DNA of 64,000 nucleotides, taken from contig OZ059896.1 of the NCBI GenBank assembly GCA_964057225.1, positions 2,232,001 to 2,296,000 on the forward strand, given 5' to 3'. The notes below the pieces were generated by a model that saw only the letters and a list, made by a program, of their open reading frames with translations, searched no databases and was not told where the DNA came from. The translations under genes and the position numbers were made by a program. Positions 11,901 to 25,438 of this stretch are shown here, one piece after another. Each line of letters opens with the position of its first letter. The stretch's first letter is position 1. Source of the stretch: Auanema rhodensis (Eukaryota > Nematoda > Chromadorea > Rhabditida > Rhabditidae).

Positions 11901-14900
11901 TACATGGAAACTCAACATACACTAATGCATCATTTTTCAAACGATCATAACTAATTTTTGTATTGAGCGTTTCTCCATGTAGTATAGTGCATTCGATGCG
12001 GATTTTTAAGCTGCGTCGATCTGTGTTATCAGATTTGCGCTAGCTTGAAAATGCACCGAGATATCAACTGATATAGGTTCACACTTATATCCTCGATTTT
12101 CACCGTGAAGAATTAATTTTTTCGTTGAATAACAATGTCCATCGTCTTTGTCTTGAAAAAAGGAATCTAAAAACATCTACTTTTTGTAAATTTATTCTGA
12201 AATTTTTCGGGAAAATGTTTGTCAAAATGTTTTTGGAAGCAATGTTGAGTGTACATGGAAACTCAACATACACTAATGCATCATTTTTCAAACAATCATA
12301 ACTAATTTTTGTATTGAGCGTTTCTTAATGTAGTATAGTACATTCGATGCGGATTTTTAAGCTGCGTCGATCTGTGTTATCAGATTTGCGCTAGCTTAAA
12401 AATGAACCGAGATATCAACTGATATAGGTTCACACTTATATCCTCGATTTTCACCGTGAAGAATTAATTTTTTTGTTGAATGACAATGTCCATCGTCTTT
12501 GTCTTGAAAAAAGGAATCTAAAAACATCTACTTTTTGTAAATTTATTCTGAAATTTTTCGGGAAAATGTTTGTCAAAATGTTTTTGGAAGCAATGTTGAG
12601 TGTACATGGAAACTCAACATACACTAATGCATCATTTTTCAAACGATCATAACTAATTTTTGTATTGAGTGTTTTCCAATGTAGTATAGTGCATTCGATG
12701 TGGATTTTTAAGCTGCGTCGATCTGTGTTATCAGATTTGCGCTAGCTTAAAAATGCACCGAGATATCAACTGATATAAGTTCACACTTATATCCTCGATT
12801 TTCACCCTGAAGAATTAATTTTTTTGTTGAATAACAATGTCCATCGTCTTTGTCTTGAAAAAAGGAATCTAAAAACATCTACTTTTTGTGAAATTATTTT
12901 GAAATTTTTCGGGAAAATTTTTGTCAAAATGTTTTTGGAAGCATTGTTGAGTGTACATGGAAACTCAACATACACTAATGCATCATTTTTCAAACAATCA
13001 TAACTAATTTTTGTATTGAGCGTTTCTTAATGTAGTTTAGTACATTCGATGCGGATTTTTAAGCTGCGTCGATCTGTGTTATCAGATTTGCGCTAGCTTA
13101 AAAATGCACCGAGATATCAACTGATATAAGTTCACACTTATATCCTCGATTTTCACCCTGAAGAATTAATTTTTTTGTTGAATAACAATGTCCATCGTCT
13201 TTGTCTTGAAAAAAGGAATCTAAAAACATCTACTTTTTGTGAAATTATTTTGAAATTTTTCGGGAAAATTTTTGTCAAAATGTTTTTGGAAGCAATGTTG
13301 AGTGTACATGGAAACTCAACATACACTAATGCATCATTTTTCAAACGATCATAACTAATTTTTGTATTGAGTGTTTCCCAATGTAGTATAGTGCATTCGA
13401 TGCGGATTTTTAAGCTGCGTCGATCTGTGTTATCAGATTTGCGCTAGCTTAAAAATGAACCGAGATATCAACTGATATAGGTTCACACTTATATCCTCGA
13501 TTTTCACCCTGAAGATTTAATTTTTTCGTTGAATAACATTGTCCATCGTCTTTGTCTTGAAAAAAGGAATCTAAGAACATCTACTTTTTGTGAAATTATT
13601 TTGAAATTTTTCGGGAAAATTTTTGTCAAAATGTTTTTGGAAGCATTGTTGAGTGTACATGGAAACTCAACATACACTAATGCATCATTTTTCAAACGAT
13701 CATAACCAATTTTTGTATTGAGCGTTTCTCCATGTAGTATAGTGCATTCGATGCGGATTTTTAAGCTGCGTCGATCTGTGTTATCAGATTTGCGCTAGCT
13801 TAAAAATGCACCGAGATATCAACTGATATAGGTTCACACTTATATCCTCGATTTTCACCGTGAAGAATTAATTTTTTTGTTGAATAACAATGTCCATCGT
13901 CTTTGTCTTGAAAAAAGGAATCTAAAAACATCTACTTTTTGTGAAATTATTTTGAAATTTTTCGGGAAAATTTTTGTCAAAATGTTTTTGGAAGCAATGT
14001 TGAGTGTACATGGAAACTCAACATACACTAATGCATCATTTTTCAAACGATCATAACTAATTTTTGTATTGAGTGTTTTCCAATGTAGTATAGTGCATTC
14101 GATGTGGATTTTTAAGCTGCGTCGATCTGTGTTATCAGATTTGCGCTAGCTTAAAAATGCACCGAGATATCAACTGATATAAGTTCACACTTATATCCTC
14201 GATTTTCACCCTGAAGAATTAATTTTTTTGTTGAATAACAATGTCCATCGTCTTTGTCTTGAAAAAAGGAATCTAAAAACATCTACTTTTTGTGAAATTA
14301 TTTTGAAATTTTTCGGGAAAATTTTTGTCAAAATGTTTTTGGAAGCAATGTTGAGTGTACATGGAAACTCAACATACACTAATGCATCATTTTTCAAACG
14401 ATCATAACCAATTTTTGTATTGAGCGTTTCTCCATGTAGTATAGTGCATTCGATGCGGATTTTTAAGCTGCGTCGATCTGTGTTATCAGATTTGCGCTAG
14501 CTTAAAAATGCACCGAGATATCAACTGATATAGGTTCACACTTATATCCTCGATTTTCACCGTGAAGAATTAATTTTTTTGTTGAATAACAATGTCCATC
14601 GTCTTTGTCTTGAAAAAAGGAATCTAAAAACATCTACTTTTTGTGAAATTATTTTGAAATTTTTCGGGAAAATTTTTGTCAAAATGTTTTTGGAAGCATT
14701 GTTGAGTGTACATGGAAACTCAACATACACTAATGCATCATTTTTCAAACGATCATAACTAATTTTTGTATTGAGTGTTTCCCAATGTAGTATAGTGCAT
14801 TCGATGTGGATTTTTAAGCTGCGTCAATCTGTGTTATCAGATTTGCGCTAGCTTAAAAATGCACCGAGATATCAACTGATATAAGTTCACACTTATATCC

Positions 14901-16311
14901 TCGATTTTCACCCTGAAGAATTAATTTTTTTGTTGAATAACAATGTCCATCGTTTTTGTCTTGAAAAAAGGAATCTAAAAACATCTACTTTTTGTGAAAT
15001 TATTTTGAAATTTTTCGGGAAAATTTTTGTCAAAATGTTTTTGGAAGCAATGTTGAGTGTACATGGAAACTCAACATACACTAATGCATCATTTTTCAAA
15101 CGATCATAACTAATTTTTGTATTGAGTGTTTTCCAATGTAGTATAGTGCATTCGATGTGGATTTTTAAGCTGCGTCGATCTGTGTTATCAGATTTGCGCT
15201 AGCTTAAAAATGCACCGAGATATCAACTGATATAAGTTCACACTTATATCCTCGATTTTCACCCTGAAGAATTAATTTTTTTGTTGAATAACAATGTCCA
15301 TCGTCTTTGTCTTGAAAAAAGGAATCTAAAAACATCTACTTTTTGTGAAATTATTTTGAAATTTTTCGGGAAAATTTTTGTCAAAATGTTTTTGGAAGCA
15401 ATGTTGAGTGTACATGGAAACTCAACATACACTAATGCATCATTTTTCAAACGATCATAACTAATTTTTGTATTGAGCGTTTCTCCATGTAGTATAGTGC
15501 ATTCGATGCGGATTTTTAAGCTGCGTCGATCTGTGTTATCAGATTTGCGCTAGCTTGAAAATGCACCGAGATATCAACTGATATAGGTTCACACTTATAT
15601 CCTCGATTTTCACCGTGAAGAATTAATTTTTTCGTTGAATAACAATGTCCATCGTCTTTGTCTTGAAAAAAGGAATCTAAAAACATCTACTTTTTGTAAA
15701 TTTATTCTGAAATTTTTCGGGAAAATGTTTGTCAAAATGTTTTTGGAAGCAATGTTGAGTGTACATGGAAACTCAACATACACTAATGCATCATTTTTCA
15801 AACAATCATAACTAATTTTTGTATTGAGCGTTTCTTAATGTAGTATAGTACATTCGATGCGGATTTTTAAGCTGCGTCGATCTGTGTTATCAGATTTGCG
15901 CTAGCTTAAAAATGAACCGAGATATCAACTGATATAGGTTCACACTTATATCCTCGATTTTCACCGTGAAGAATTAATTTTTTTGTTGAATGACAATGTC
16001 CATCGTCTTTGTCTTGAAAAAAGGAATCTAAAAACATCTACTTTTTGTAAATTTATTCTGAAATTTTTCGGGAAAATGTTTGTCAAAATGTTTTTGGAAG
16101 CAATGTTGAGTGTACATGGAAACTCAACATACACTAATGCATCATTTTTCAAACGATCATAACTAATTTTTGTATTGAGCGTTTCTCCATCTAGTATAGT
16201 GCATTCGATGCGGATTTTTAAGCTGCGTCGATCTGTGTTATCAGATTTGCGCTAGCTTGAAAATGAACCGAGATATCAACTGATATAGGTTCACACTTAT
16301 ATCCTCGATTT
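8941..16311 (+). repeat. Block with A2 subtype and two related multimers
   Basis: Order: A, B, C, A2, A, C, A2, A2, A, D, E, A, A, B, C, A, C, A2, A, D, E. A2 is an A-like unit carrying catcgtttttgtc (near 10038, 11091, 11444, 14953) and gtcaatctg. Ataaccaat, a private change, follows units at 9483, 10536, 13695 and 14397. The runs C-A2-A2-A-D-E (10696-12801) and C-A2-A-D-E (14557-16311) are evidently copies of one another differing by one monomer. Confidence 0.75.
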
Positions 16312-19300
16312 TCACCGTGAAGAATTAATTTTTTTGTTGAATAACAATGTCCATCGTCTTTGTATTGAAAAAAGGAATCTAAAAACATCTACTTTTTGTG
16401 AAATTATTTTGAAATTTTTCGTGAAAATTTTTGTCAAAATGTTTTTGGAAGCATTGTTGAGTGTACATGGAAACTCAACATACACTAATGCATCATTTTT
16501 CAAACGATCATAACTAATTTTTGTATTGAGCGTTTCTCCATGTAGTATAGTGCATTCGATGCGGATTTTTAAGCTGCGTCGATCTGTGTTATCAGATTTG
16601 CGCTAGCTTGAAAATGCACCGAGATATCAACTGATATAGGTTCACACTTATATCCTCGATTTTCATAGTGAAGAATTAATTTTTTTGTTGAATAACAATG
16701 TCCATCGTCTTTGTCTTGAAAAAAGGAATCTAAAAACATCTACTTTTTGTGAAATTATTTTGAAATTTTACGGGAAAATTTTTGTCAAAATGTTTTTGGA
16801 AGCATTGTTGAGTGTACATGGAAACTCAACATACACTAATGCATCATTTTTCAAACGATCATAACTAATTTTTGTATTGAGCGTTTCTCCATGTAGTATA
16901 GTGCATTCGATGCGGATTTTTAAGCTGCGTCGATCTGTGTTATCAGATTTGCGCTAGCTTGAAAATGCACCGAGATATCAACTGATATAGGTTCACACTT
17001 ATATCCTCGATTTTCACCCTGAAGATTTAATTTTTTCGTTGAATAACATTGTCCATCGTCTTTGTCTTGAAAAAAGGAATCTAAAAACATCTACTTTTTG
17101 TGAAATTATTTTGAAATTTTTCGGGAAAATTTTTGTCAAAATGTTTTTGGAAGCATTGTTGAGTGTACATGAAAACTCAACATACACTAATGCATCATTT
17201 TTCAAACGATCATAACTAATTTTTGTATTGAGCGTTTCTCCATGTAGTATAGTGCATTCGATGCGGATTTTTAAGCTGCGTCAATCTGTGTTATCAGATT
17301 TGCGCTAGCTTAAAAATGCACCGAGATATCAACTGATATAAGTTCACACTTATATCCTCGATTTTCACCCTGAAGAATTAATTTTTTTGTTGAATAACAA
17401 TGTCCATCGTTTTTGTCTTGAAAAAAGGAATCTAAAAACATCTACTTTTTGTGAAATTATTCTGAAATTTTTCGGGAAAATTTTTGTCAAAATGTTTTTG
17501 GAAGCAATGTTGAGTGTACATGGAAACTCAACATACACTAATGCATCATTTTTCAAACGATCATAACTAATTTTTGTATTGAGTGTTTTCCAATGTAGTA
17601 TAGTGCATTCGATGTGGATTTTTAAGCTGCGTCGATCTGTGTTATCAGATTTGCGCTAGCTTAAAAATGCACCGAGATATCAACTGATATAAGTTCACAC
17701 TTATATCCTCGATTTTCACCCTGAAGAATTAATTTTTTTGTTGAATAACAATGTCCATCGTCTTTGTCTTGAAAAAAGGAATCTAAAAACATCTACTTTT
17801 TGTGAAATTATTTTGAAATTTTTCGGGAAAATTTTTGTCAAAATGTTTTTGGAAGCAATGTTGAGTGTACATGGAAACTCAACATACACTAATGCATCAT
17901 TTTTCAAACGATCATAACTAATTTTTGTATTGAGCGTTTCTCCATGTAGTATAGTGCATTCGATGCGGATTTTTAAGCTGCGTCGATCTGTGTTATCAGA
18001 TTTGCGCTAGCTTGAAAATGCACCGAGATATCAACTGATATAGGTTCACACTTATATCCTCGATTTTCACCGTGAAGAATTAATTTTTTCGTTGAATAAC
18101 AATGTCCATCGTCTTTGTCTTGAAAAAAGGAATCTAAAAACATCTACTTTTTGTAAATTTATTCTGAAATTTTTCGGGAAAATGTTTGTCAAAATGTTTT
18201 TGGAAGCAATGTTGAGTGTACATGGAAACTCAACATACACTAATGCATCATTTTTCAAACGATCATAACTAATTTTTGTATTGAGCGTTTCTCCATCTAG
18301 TATAGTGCATTCGATGCGAATTTTTAAGCTGCGTCGATCTGTGTTATCAGATTTGCGCTAGCTTGAAAATGAACCGAGATATCAACTGATATAGGTTCAC
18401 ACTTATATCCTCGATTTTCACCGTGAAGAATTAATTTTTTTGTTGAATAACAATGTCCATCGTCTTTGTATTGAAAAAAGGAATCTAAAAACATCTACTT
18501 TTTGTGAAATTATTTTGAAATTTTTCGTGAAAATTTTTGTCAAAATGTTTTTGGAAGCATTGTTGAGTGTACATGGAAACTCAACATACACTAATGCATC
18601 ATTTTTCAAACGATCATAACTAATTTTTGTATTGAGCGTTTCTCCATGTAGTATAGTGCATTCGATGCGGATTTTTAAGCTGCGTCGATCTGTGTTATCA
18701 GATTTGCGCTAGCTTAAAAATGCACCGAGATATCAACTGATATAGGTTCACACTTATATCCTCGATTTTCATAGTGAAGAATTAATTTTTTTGTTGAATA
18801 ACAATGTCCATCGTCTTTGTCTTGAAAAAAGGAATCTAAAAACATCTACTTTTTGTGAAATTATTTTGAAATTTTACGGGAAAATTTTTGTCAAAATGTT
18901 TTTGGAAGCATTGTTGAGTGTACATGGAAACTCAACATACACTAATGCATCATTTTTCAAACGATCATAACTAATTTTTGTATTGAGCGTTTCTCCATGT
19001 AGTATAGTGCATTCGATGCGGATTTTTAAGCTGCGTCGATCTGTGTTATCAGATTTGCGCTAGCTTGAAAATGCACCGAGATATCAACTGATATAGGTTC
19101 ACACTTATATCCTCGATTTTCACCCTGAAGATTTAATTTTTTCGTTGAATAACATTGTCCATCGTCTTTGTCTTGAAAAAAGGAATCTAAAAACATCTAC
19201 TTTTTGTGAAATTATTTTGAAATTTTTCGGGAAAATTTTTGTCAAAATGTTTTTGGAAGCATTGTTGAGTGTACATGAAAACTCAACATACACTAATGCA

Positions 19301-19470
19301 TCATTTTTCAAACGATCATAACTAATTTTTGTATTGAGCGTTTCTCCATGTAGTATAGTGCATTCGATGCGGATTTTTAAGCTGCGTCGATCTGTGTTAT
19401 CAGATTTGCGCTAGCTTAAAAATGCACCTAGATATCAACTGATATAAGTTCACACTTATATCCTCGATTT
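16312..19470 (+). repeat. Hexamer with partial second copy (period 2106 bp)
   Basis: 16312-18417 is T, L, F, A2-like, A, D. The first three units recur at 18418-19470. Private changes shared at a 2106-bp offset: ccatctag (about 16187 and 18293), gtattgaaaaaagg (about 16364 and 18470), ttcatagtg with tttacggg (about 16664/16768 and 18770/18874), and tacatgaaaac (about 17167 and 19273). 2106 is six monomers, so one out-of-register exchange explains the duplication. Confidence 0.85.
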
Positions 19471-21927
19471 TCACCGTGAAGAATTAATTTTTTTGTTGAA
19501 TAACAATGTCCATCGTCTTTGTCTTGAAAAAAGGAATCTAAAAACATCTACTTTTTGTGAAATTATTTTGAAATTTTTCGGGAAAATTTTTGTCAAAATG
19601 TTTTTGGAAGCAATGTTGAGTGTACATGGAAACTCAACATACACTAATGCATCATTTTTCAAACGATCATAACTAATTTTTGTATTGAGCGTTGCTTAAT
19701 GTAGTATAGTGCATTCGATGCGGATTTTTAAGCTGCGTCGATCTGTGTTATCAGATTTGCGCTAGCTTAAAAATGCACCGAGATATCAACTGATATAGGT
19801 TCACACTTATATCCTCGATTTTCACTGTGAAGAATTAATTTTTTTGTTGAATGACAATGTCCATCGTCTTTGTCTTGAAAAAAGAAATCTAAAAACATCT
19901 ACTTTTTGTAAAATTATTTTGAAATTTTTCGGGAAAATTTTTGTCAAAATGTTTTTGGAAGCAATGTTGTGTGTACATGGAAACTCAACATACACTAATG
20001 CATCATTTTTCAAACGATCATAACTAATTTTTGTATTGAGCGTTTCTTAATGTAGTATAGTGCATTCGATGCGGATTTTTAAGCTGCGTCGATCTGTGTT
20101 ATCAGATTTGCGCTAGCTTAAAAATGAACCGAGATATCAACTTATATAGGTTCACACTTATATCCTCGATTTTCACCGTGAAGAATTAATTTTTTTGTTG
20201 AATGACAATGTCCATCGTCTTTGTCTTGAAAAAAGGAATCTAAAAACATCTACTTTTTGTAAATTTATTTTGAAATTTTTCGGGAAAATGTTTGTCAAAA
20301 TGTTTTTGGAAGCAATGTTGAGTGTACATGGAAACTCAACATACACTAATGCATCATTTTTCAAACAATCATAACTAATTTTTGTATTGAGCGTTTCTTA
20401 ATATAGTATAGTACATTCGATGCGGATTTTTAAGCTGCGTCGATCTGTGTTATCAGATTTGCGCTAGCTTAAAAATGAACCGAGATATCAACTGATATAG
20501 GTTCACACTTATATCCTCGATTTTCACCCTGAAGAATTAATTTTTTTGTTGAATAACAATGTCCATCGTCTTTGTCTTGAAAAAAGGAATCTAAAAACAT
20601 CTACTTTTTGTGAAATTATTTTGAAATTTTTCGGGAAAATTTTTGTCAAAATGTTTTTGGAAGCAATGTTGAGTGTACATGGAAACTCAACATACACTAA
20701 TGCATCATTTTTCAAACGATCATAACTAATTTTTGTATTGAGCGTTGCTTAATGTAGTATAGTGCATTCGATGCGGATTTTTAAGCTGCGTCGATCTGTG
20801 TTATCAGATTTGCGCTAGCTTAAAAATGCACCGAGATATCAACTGATATAGGTTCACACTTATATCCTCGATTTTCACTGTGAAGAATTAATTTTTTTGT
20901 TGAATGACAATGTCCATCGTCTTTGTCTTGAAAAAAGAAATCTAAAAACATCTACTTTTTGTAAAATTATTTTGAAATTTTTCGGGAAAATTTTTGTCAA
21001 AATGTTTTTGGAAGCAATGTTGTGTGTACATGGAAACTCAACATACACTAATGCATCATTTTTCAAACGATCATAACTAATTTTTGTATTGAGCGTTTCT
21101 TAATGTAGTATAGTGCATTCGATGCGGATTTTTAAGCTGCGTCGATCTGTGTTATCAGATTTGCGCTAGCTTAAAAATGAACCGAGATATCAACTTATAT
21201 AGGTTCACACTTATATCCTCGATTTTCACCGTGAAGAATTAATTTTTTTGTTGAATGACAATGTCCATCGTCTTTGTCTTGAAAAAAGGAATCTAAAAAC
21301 ATCTACTTTTTGTAAATTTATTTTGAAATTTTTCGGGAAAATGTTTGTCAAAATGTTTTTGGAAGCAATGTTGAGTGTACATGGAAACTCAACATACACT
21401 AATGCATCATTTTTCAAACAATCATAACTAATTTTTGTATTGAGCGTTTCTTAATATAGTATAGTACATTCGATGCGGATTTTTAAGCTGCGTCGATCTG
21501 TGTTATCAGATTTGCGCTAGCTTAAAAATGAACCGAGATATCAACTGATATAGGTTCACACTTATATCCTCGATTTTCACCCTGAAGATTTAATTTTTTC
21601 GTTGAATAACATTGTCCATCGTCTTTGTCTTGAAAAAAGGAATCTAAAAACATCTACTTTTTGTGAAATTATTTTGAAATTTTTTGGGAAAATTTTTGTC
21701 AAAATGTTTTTGGAAGCATTGTTGAGTGTACATGGAAACTCAACATACACTAATGCATCATTTTTCAAACGATCATAACTAATTTTTGTATTGAGCGTTT
21801 CTCCATGTAGTATAGTGCATTCGATGCGGATTTTTAAGCTGCGTCGATCTGTGTTATCAGATTTGCGCTAGCTTGAAAATGCACCGAGATATCAACTGAT
21901 ATAGGTTCACACTTATATCCTCGATTT
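19471..21927 (+). repeat. H-E trimer duplicated (period 1053 bp)
   Basis: Order C, H, E, A, H, E, F. The H-E pair at 19822-20523 repeats at 20875-21576. Shared private changes are gcgttgcttaatg, tgttgtgtgtac, aaaaaagaaatc, caacttatatagg and cttaatatag. The final unit carries gaaattttttgggaa (about 21680). The same private set is found in reverse orientation at about 62400-63450 in the other arm. Confidence 0.85.
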
Positions 21928-24900
21928 TCACCGTGAAGAATTAATTTTTTTGTTGAATAACAATGTCCATCGTCTTTGTCTTGAAAAAAGGAATCTAAAA
22001 ACATCTACTTTTTGTGAAATTATCTTGAAATTTTTCGGGAAAATTTTTGTCAAAATGTTTCTGGAAGCAATGTTGAGTGTACATGGAAACTCAACATACA
22101 CTAATGCATCATTTTTCAAACGATCATAACTAATTTTTGTATTGAGCGTTTCTCCATGTAGTATAGTGCATTCGATGTGGATTTTTAAGCTGCGTCGATC
22201 TGTGTTATCAGATTTGCGCTAGCTTGAAAATGCACCGAGATATCAACTGATATAGGTTCACACTTATATCCTCGATTTTCACCGTGAAGAATTAATTTTT
22301 TCGTTGAATAACAATGTCCATCGTCTTTGTCTTGGAAAAAGGAATCTAAAAACATCTACTTTTTGTAAATTTATTCTGAAATTTTTCGGGAAAATGTTTG
22401 TCAAAATGTTTTTGGAAGCAATGTTGAGTGTACATGGAAACTCAACATACACTAATGCATCATTTTTCAAACGATCATAACTAATTTTTGTATTGAGCGT
22501 TGCTTAATGTAGTATAGTGCATTCGATGCGGATTTTTAAGCTGCGTCGATCTGTGTTATCAGATTTGCGCTAGCTTAAAAATGCACCGAGATATCAACTG
22601 ATATAGGTTCACACTTATATCCTCGATTTTCACCGTGAAGAATTAATTTTTTTGTTGAATGACAATGTCCATCGTCTTTGTCTTGAAAAAAGAAATCTAA
22701 AAACATCTACTTTTTGTGAAATTATTTTGAAATTTTTCGTGAAAATTTTTGTCAAAATGTTTTTGGAAGCATTGTTGAGTGTACATGGAAACTCAACATA
22801 CACTAATGCATCATTTTTCAAACGATCATAACTAATTTTTGTATTGAGCGTTGCTTAATGTAGTATAGTGCATTCGATGCGGATTTTTAAGCTGCGTCGA
22901 TCTGTGTTATCAGATTTGCGCTAGCTTGAAAATGCACCGAGATATCAACTGATATAGGTTCACACTTATATCCTCGATTTTCACCGTGAAGAATTAATTT
23001 TTTTGTTGAATAACAATGTCCATCGTCTTTGTCTTGAAAAAAGGAATCTAAAAACATCTACTTTTTGTGAAATTATTTTGAAATTTTTCGGGAAAATTTT
23101 TGTCAAAATGTTTTTGGAAGCATTGTTGAGTGTACATGGAAACTCAACATACACTAATGCATCATTTTTCAAACGATCATAACTAATTTTTGTATTGAGC
23201 GTTTCTCCATGTAGTATAGTGCATTCGATGCGGATTTTTAAGCTGCGTCGATCTGTGTTATCAGATTTGCGCTAGCTTGAAAATGCACCGAGATATCAAC
23301 TGATATAGGTTCACACTTATATCCTCGATTTTCACCGTGAAGAATTAATTTTTTTGTTGAATAACAATGTCCATCGTCTTTGTCTTGAAAAAAGGAATCT
23401 AAAAACATCTACTTTTTGTGAAATTATCTTGAAATTTTTCGGGAAAATTTTTGTCAAAATGTTTCTGGAAGCAATGTTGAGTGTACATGGAAACTCAACA
23501 TACACTAATGCATCATTTTTCAAACGATCATAACTAATTTTTGTATTGAGCGTTTCTCCATGTAGTATAGTGCATTCGATGTGGATTTTTAAGCTGCGTC
23601 GATCTGTGTTATCAGATTTGCGCTAGCTTGAAAAATGCACCGAGATATCAACTGATATAGGTTCACACTTATATCCTCGATTTGCACCGTGAAGAATTAA
23701 TTTTTTCGTTGAATAACAATGTCCATCGTCTTTGTCTTGGAAAAAGGAATCTAAAAACATCTACTTTTTGTAAATTTATTCTGAAATTTTTCGGGAAAAT
23801 GTTTGTCAAAATGTTTTTGGAAGCAATGTTGAGTGTACATGGAAACTCAACATACACTAATGCATCATTTTTCAAACGATCATAACTAATTTTTGTATTG
23901 AGCGTTGCTTAATGTAGTATAGTGCATTCGATGCGGATTTTTAAGCTGCGTCGATCTGTGTTATCAGATTTGCGCTAGCTTAAAAATGCACCGAGATATC
24001 AACTGATATAGGTTCACAGTTATATCCTCGATTTTCACCGTGAAGAATTAATTTTTTTGTTGAATGACAATGTCCATCGTCTTTGTCTTGAAAAAAGAAA
24101 TCTAAAAACATCTACTTTTTGTAAAATTATTTTGAAATTTTTCGGGAAAATTTTTGTCAAAATGTTTTTGGAAGCAATGTTGTGTGTACATGGAAACTCA
24201 ACATACACTAATGCATCATTTTTCAAACGATCATAACTAATTTTTGTATTGAGCGTTTCTTAATGTAGTATAGTACATTCGATGCGGATTTTTAAGCTGC
24301 GTCGATCTGTGTTATCAGATTTGCGCTAGCTTAAAAATGAACCGAGATATCAACTGATATAGGTTCACACTTATATCCTCGATTTTCACCCTGAAGATTT
24401 AATTTTTTCGTTGAATAACATTGTCCATCGTCTTTGTCTTGAAAAAAGGAATCTAAAAACATCTACTTTTTGTGAAATTATTTTGAAATTTTTCGGGAAA
24501 ATTTTTGTCAAAATGTTTTTGGAAGCATTGTTGAGTGTACATGGAAACTCAACATACACTAATGCATCATTTTTCAAACGATCATAACTAATTTTTGTAT
24601 TGAGCGTTTCTTAATGTAGTATAGTGCATTCGATGCGGATTTTTAAGCTGCGTCGATCTGTGTTATCAGATTTGCGCTAGCTTAAAAATGAACCGAGATA
24701 TCAACTGATATAGGTTCACACTTATATCCTCGATTTTCACCGTGAAGAATTAATTTTTTTGTTGAATGACAATGTCCATCGTCTTTGTCTTGAAAAAAGG
24801 AATCTAAAAACATCTACTTTTTGTAAATTTATTCTGAAATTTTTCGGGAAAATGTTTGTCAAAATGTTTTTGGAAGCAATGTTGAGTGTACATGGAAACT

Positions 24901-25438
24901 CAACATACACTAATGCATCATTTTTCAAACAATCATAACTAATTTTTGTATTGAGCGTTTCTTAATGTAGAATAGTACATTCGATGCGGATTTTTAAGCT
25001 GCGTCGATCTGTGTTATCAGATTTGCGCTAGCTTAAAAATGAACCGAGATATCAACTGATATAGGTTCACACTTATATCCTCGATTTTCACCGTGAAGAT
25101 TTAATTTTTTCGTTGAATAACATTGTCCATCGTCTTTGTCTTGAAAAAAGGAATCTAAAAACATCTACTTTTTGTGAAATTATTTTGAAATTTTTCGGGA
25201 AAATTTTTGTCAAAATGTTTTTGGAAGCATTGTTGAGTGTACATGGAAACTCAACATACACTAATGCATCATTTTTCAAACGATCATAACTAACTTTTGT
25301 ATTGAGTGTTTCCCAATGTAGTATAGTGCATTCGATGTGGATTTTTAAGCTGCGTCGATCTGTGTTATCAGATTTGCGCTAGCTTAAAAATGCACCGAGA
25401 TATCAACTGATATAAGTTCACACTTATATCCTCGATTT
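21928..25438 (+). repeat. Tetramer duplicated (period 1404 bp, one copy +1 bp)
   Basis: Order: C with tgtttctggaagc (21928), D with cttggaaaaagg (22279), T-like (22630), C (22981), C with tgtttctggaagc (23332), D with cttggaaaaagg (23683), H-like (24035), F, E, F. The tgtttctggaagc and cttggaaaaagg pairs, together with ctccatg plus cgatgtgg between them, mark a 1404-bp duplication. The second copy alone contains the 1-bp insertion near 23631 and a tttgcaccg change (about 23682). Confidence 0.8.
23631..23635 (+). other. Single 1-bp insertion in the forward arm
   Basis: The run after agcttg is aaaaa here, where every other g-type unit has aaaa, making the unit 23518-23869 352 bp. The spacing of all landmarks before and after it is an exact multiple of 351, so this is the only length change in the 56.8 kb of the forward arm. 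Confidence 0.9.

Noticed and set aside
23682-23885. 67-codon plus-strand open frame in one unit
   Set aside because: Opened only by a private substitution near 23682 and initiated at TTG; neighbouring units are closed in this frame.
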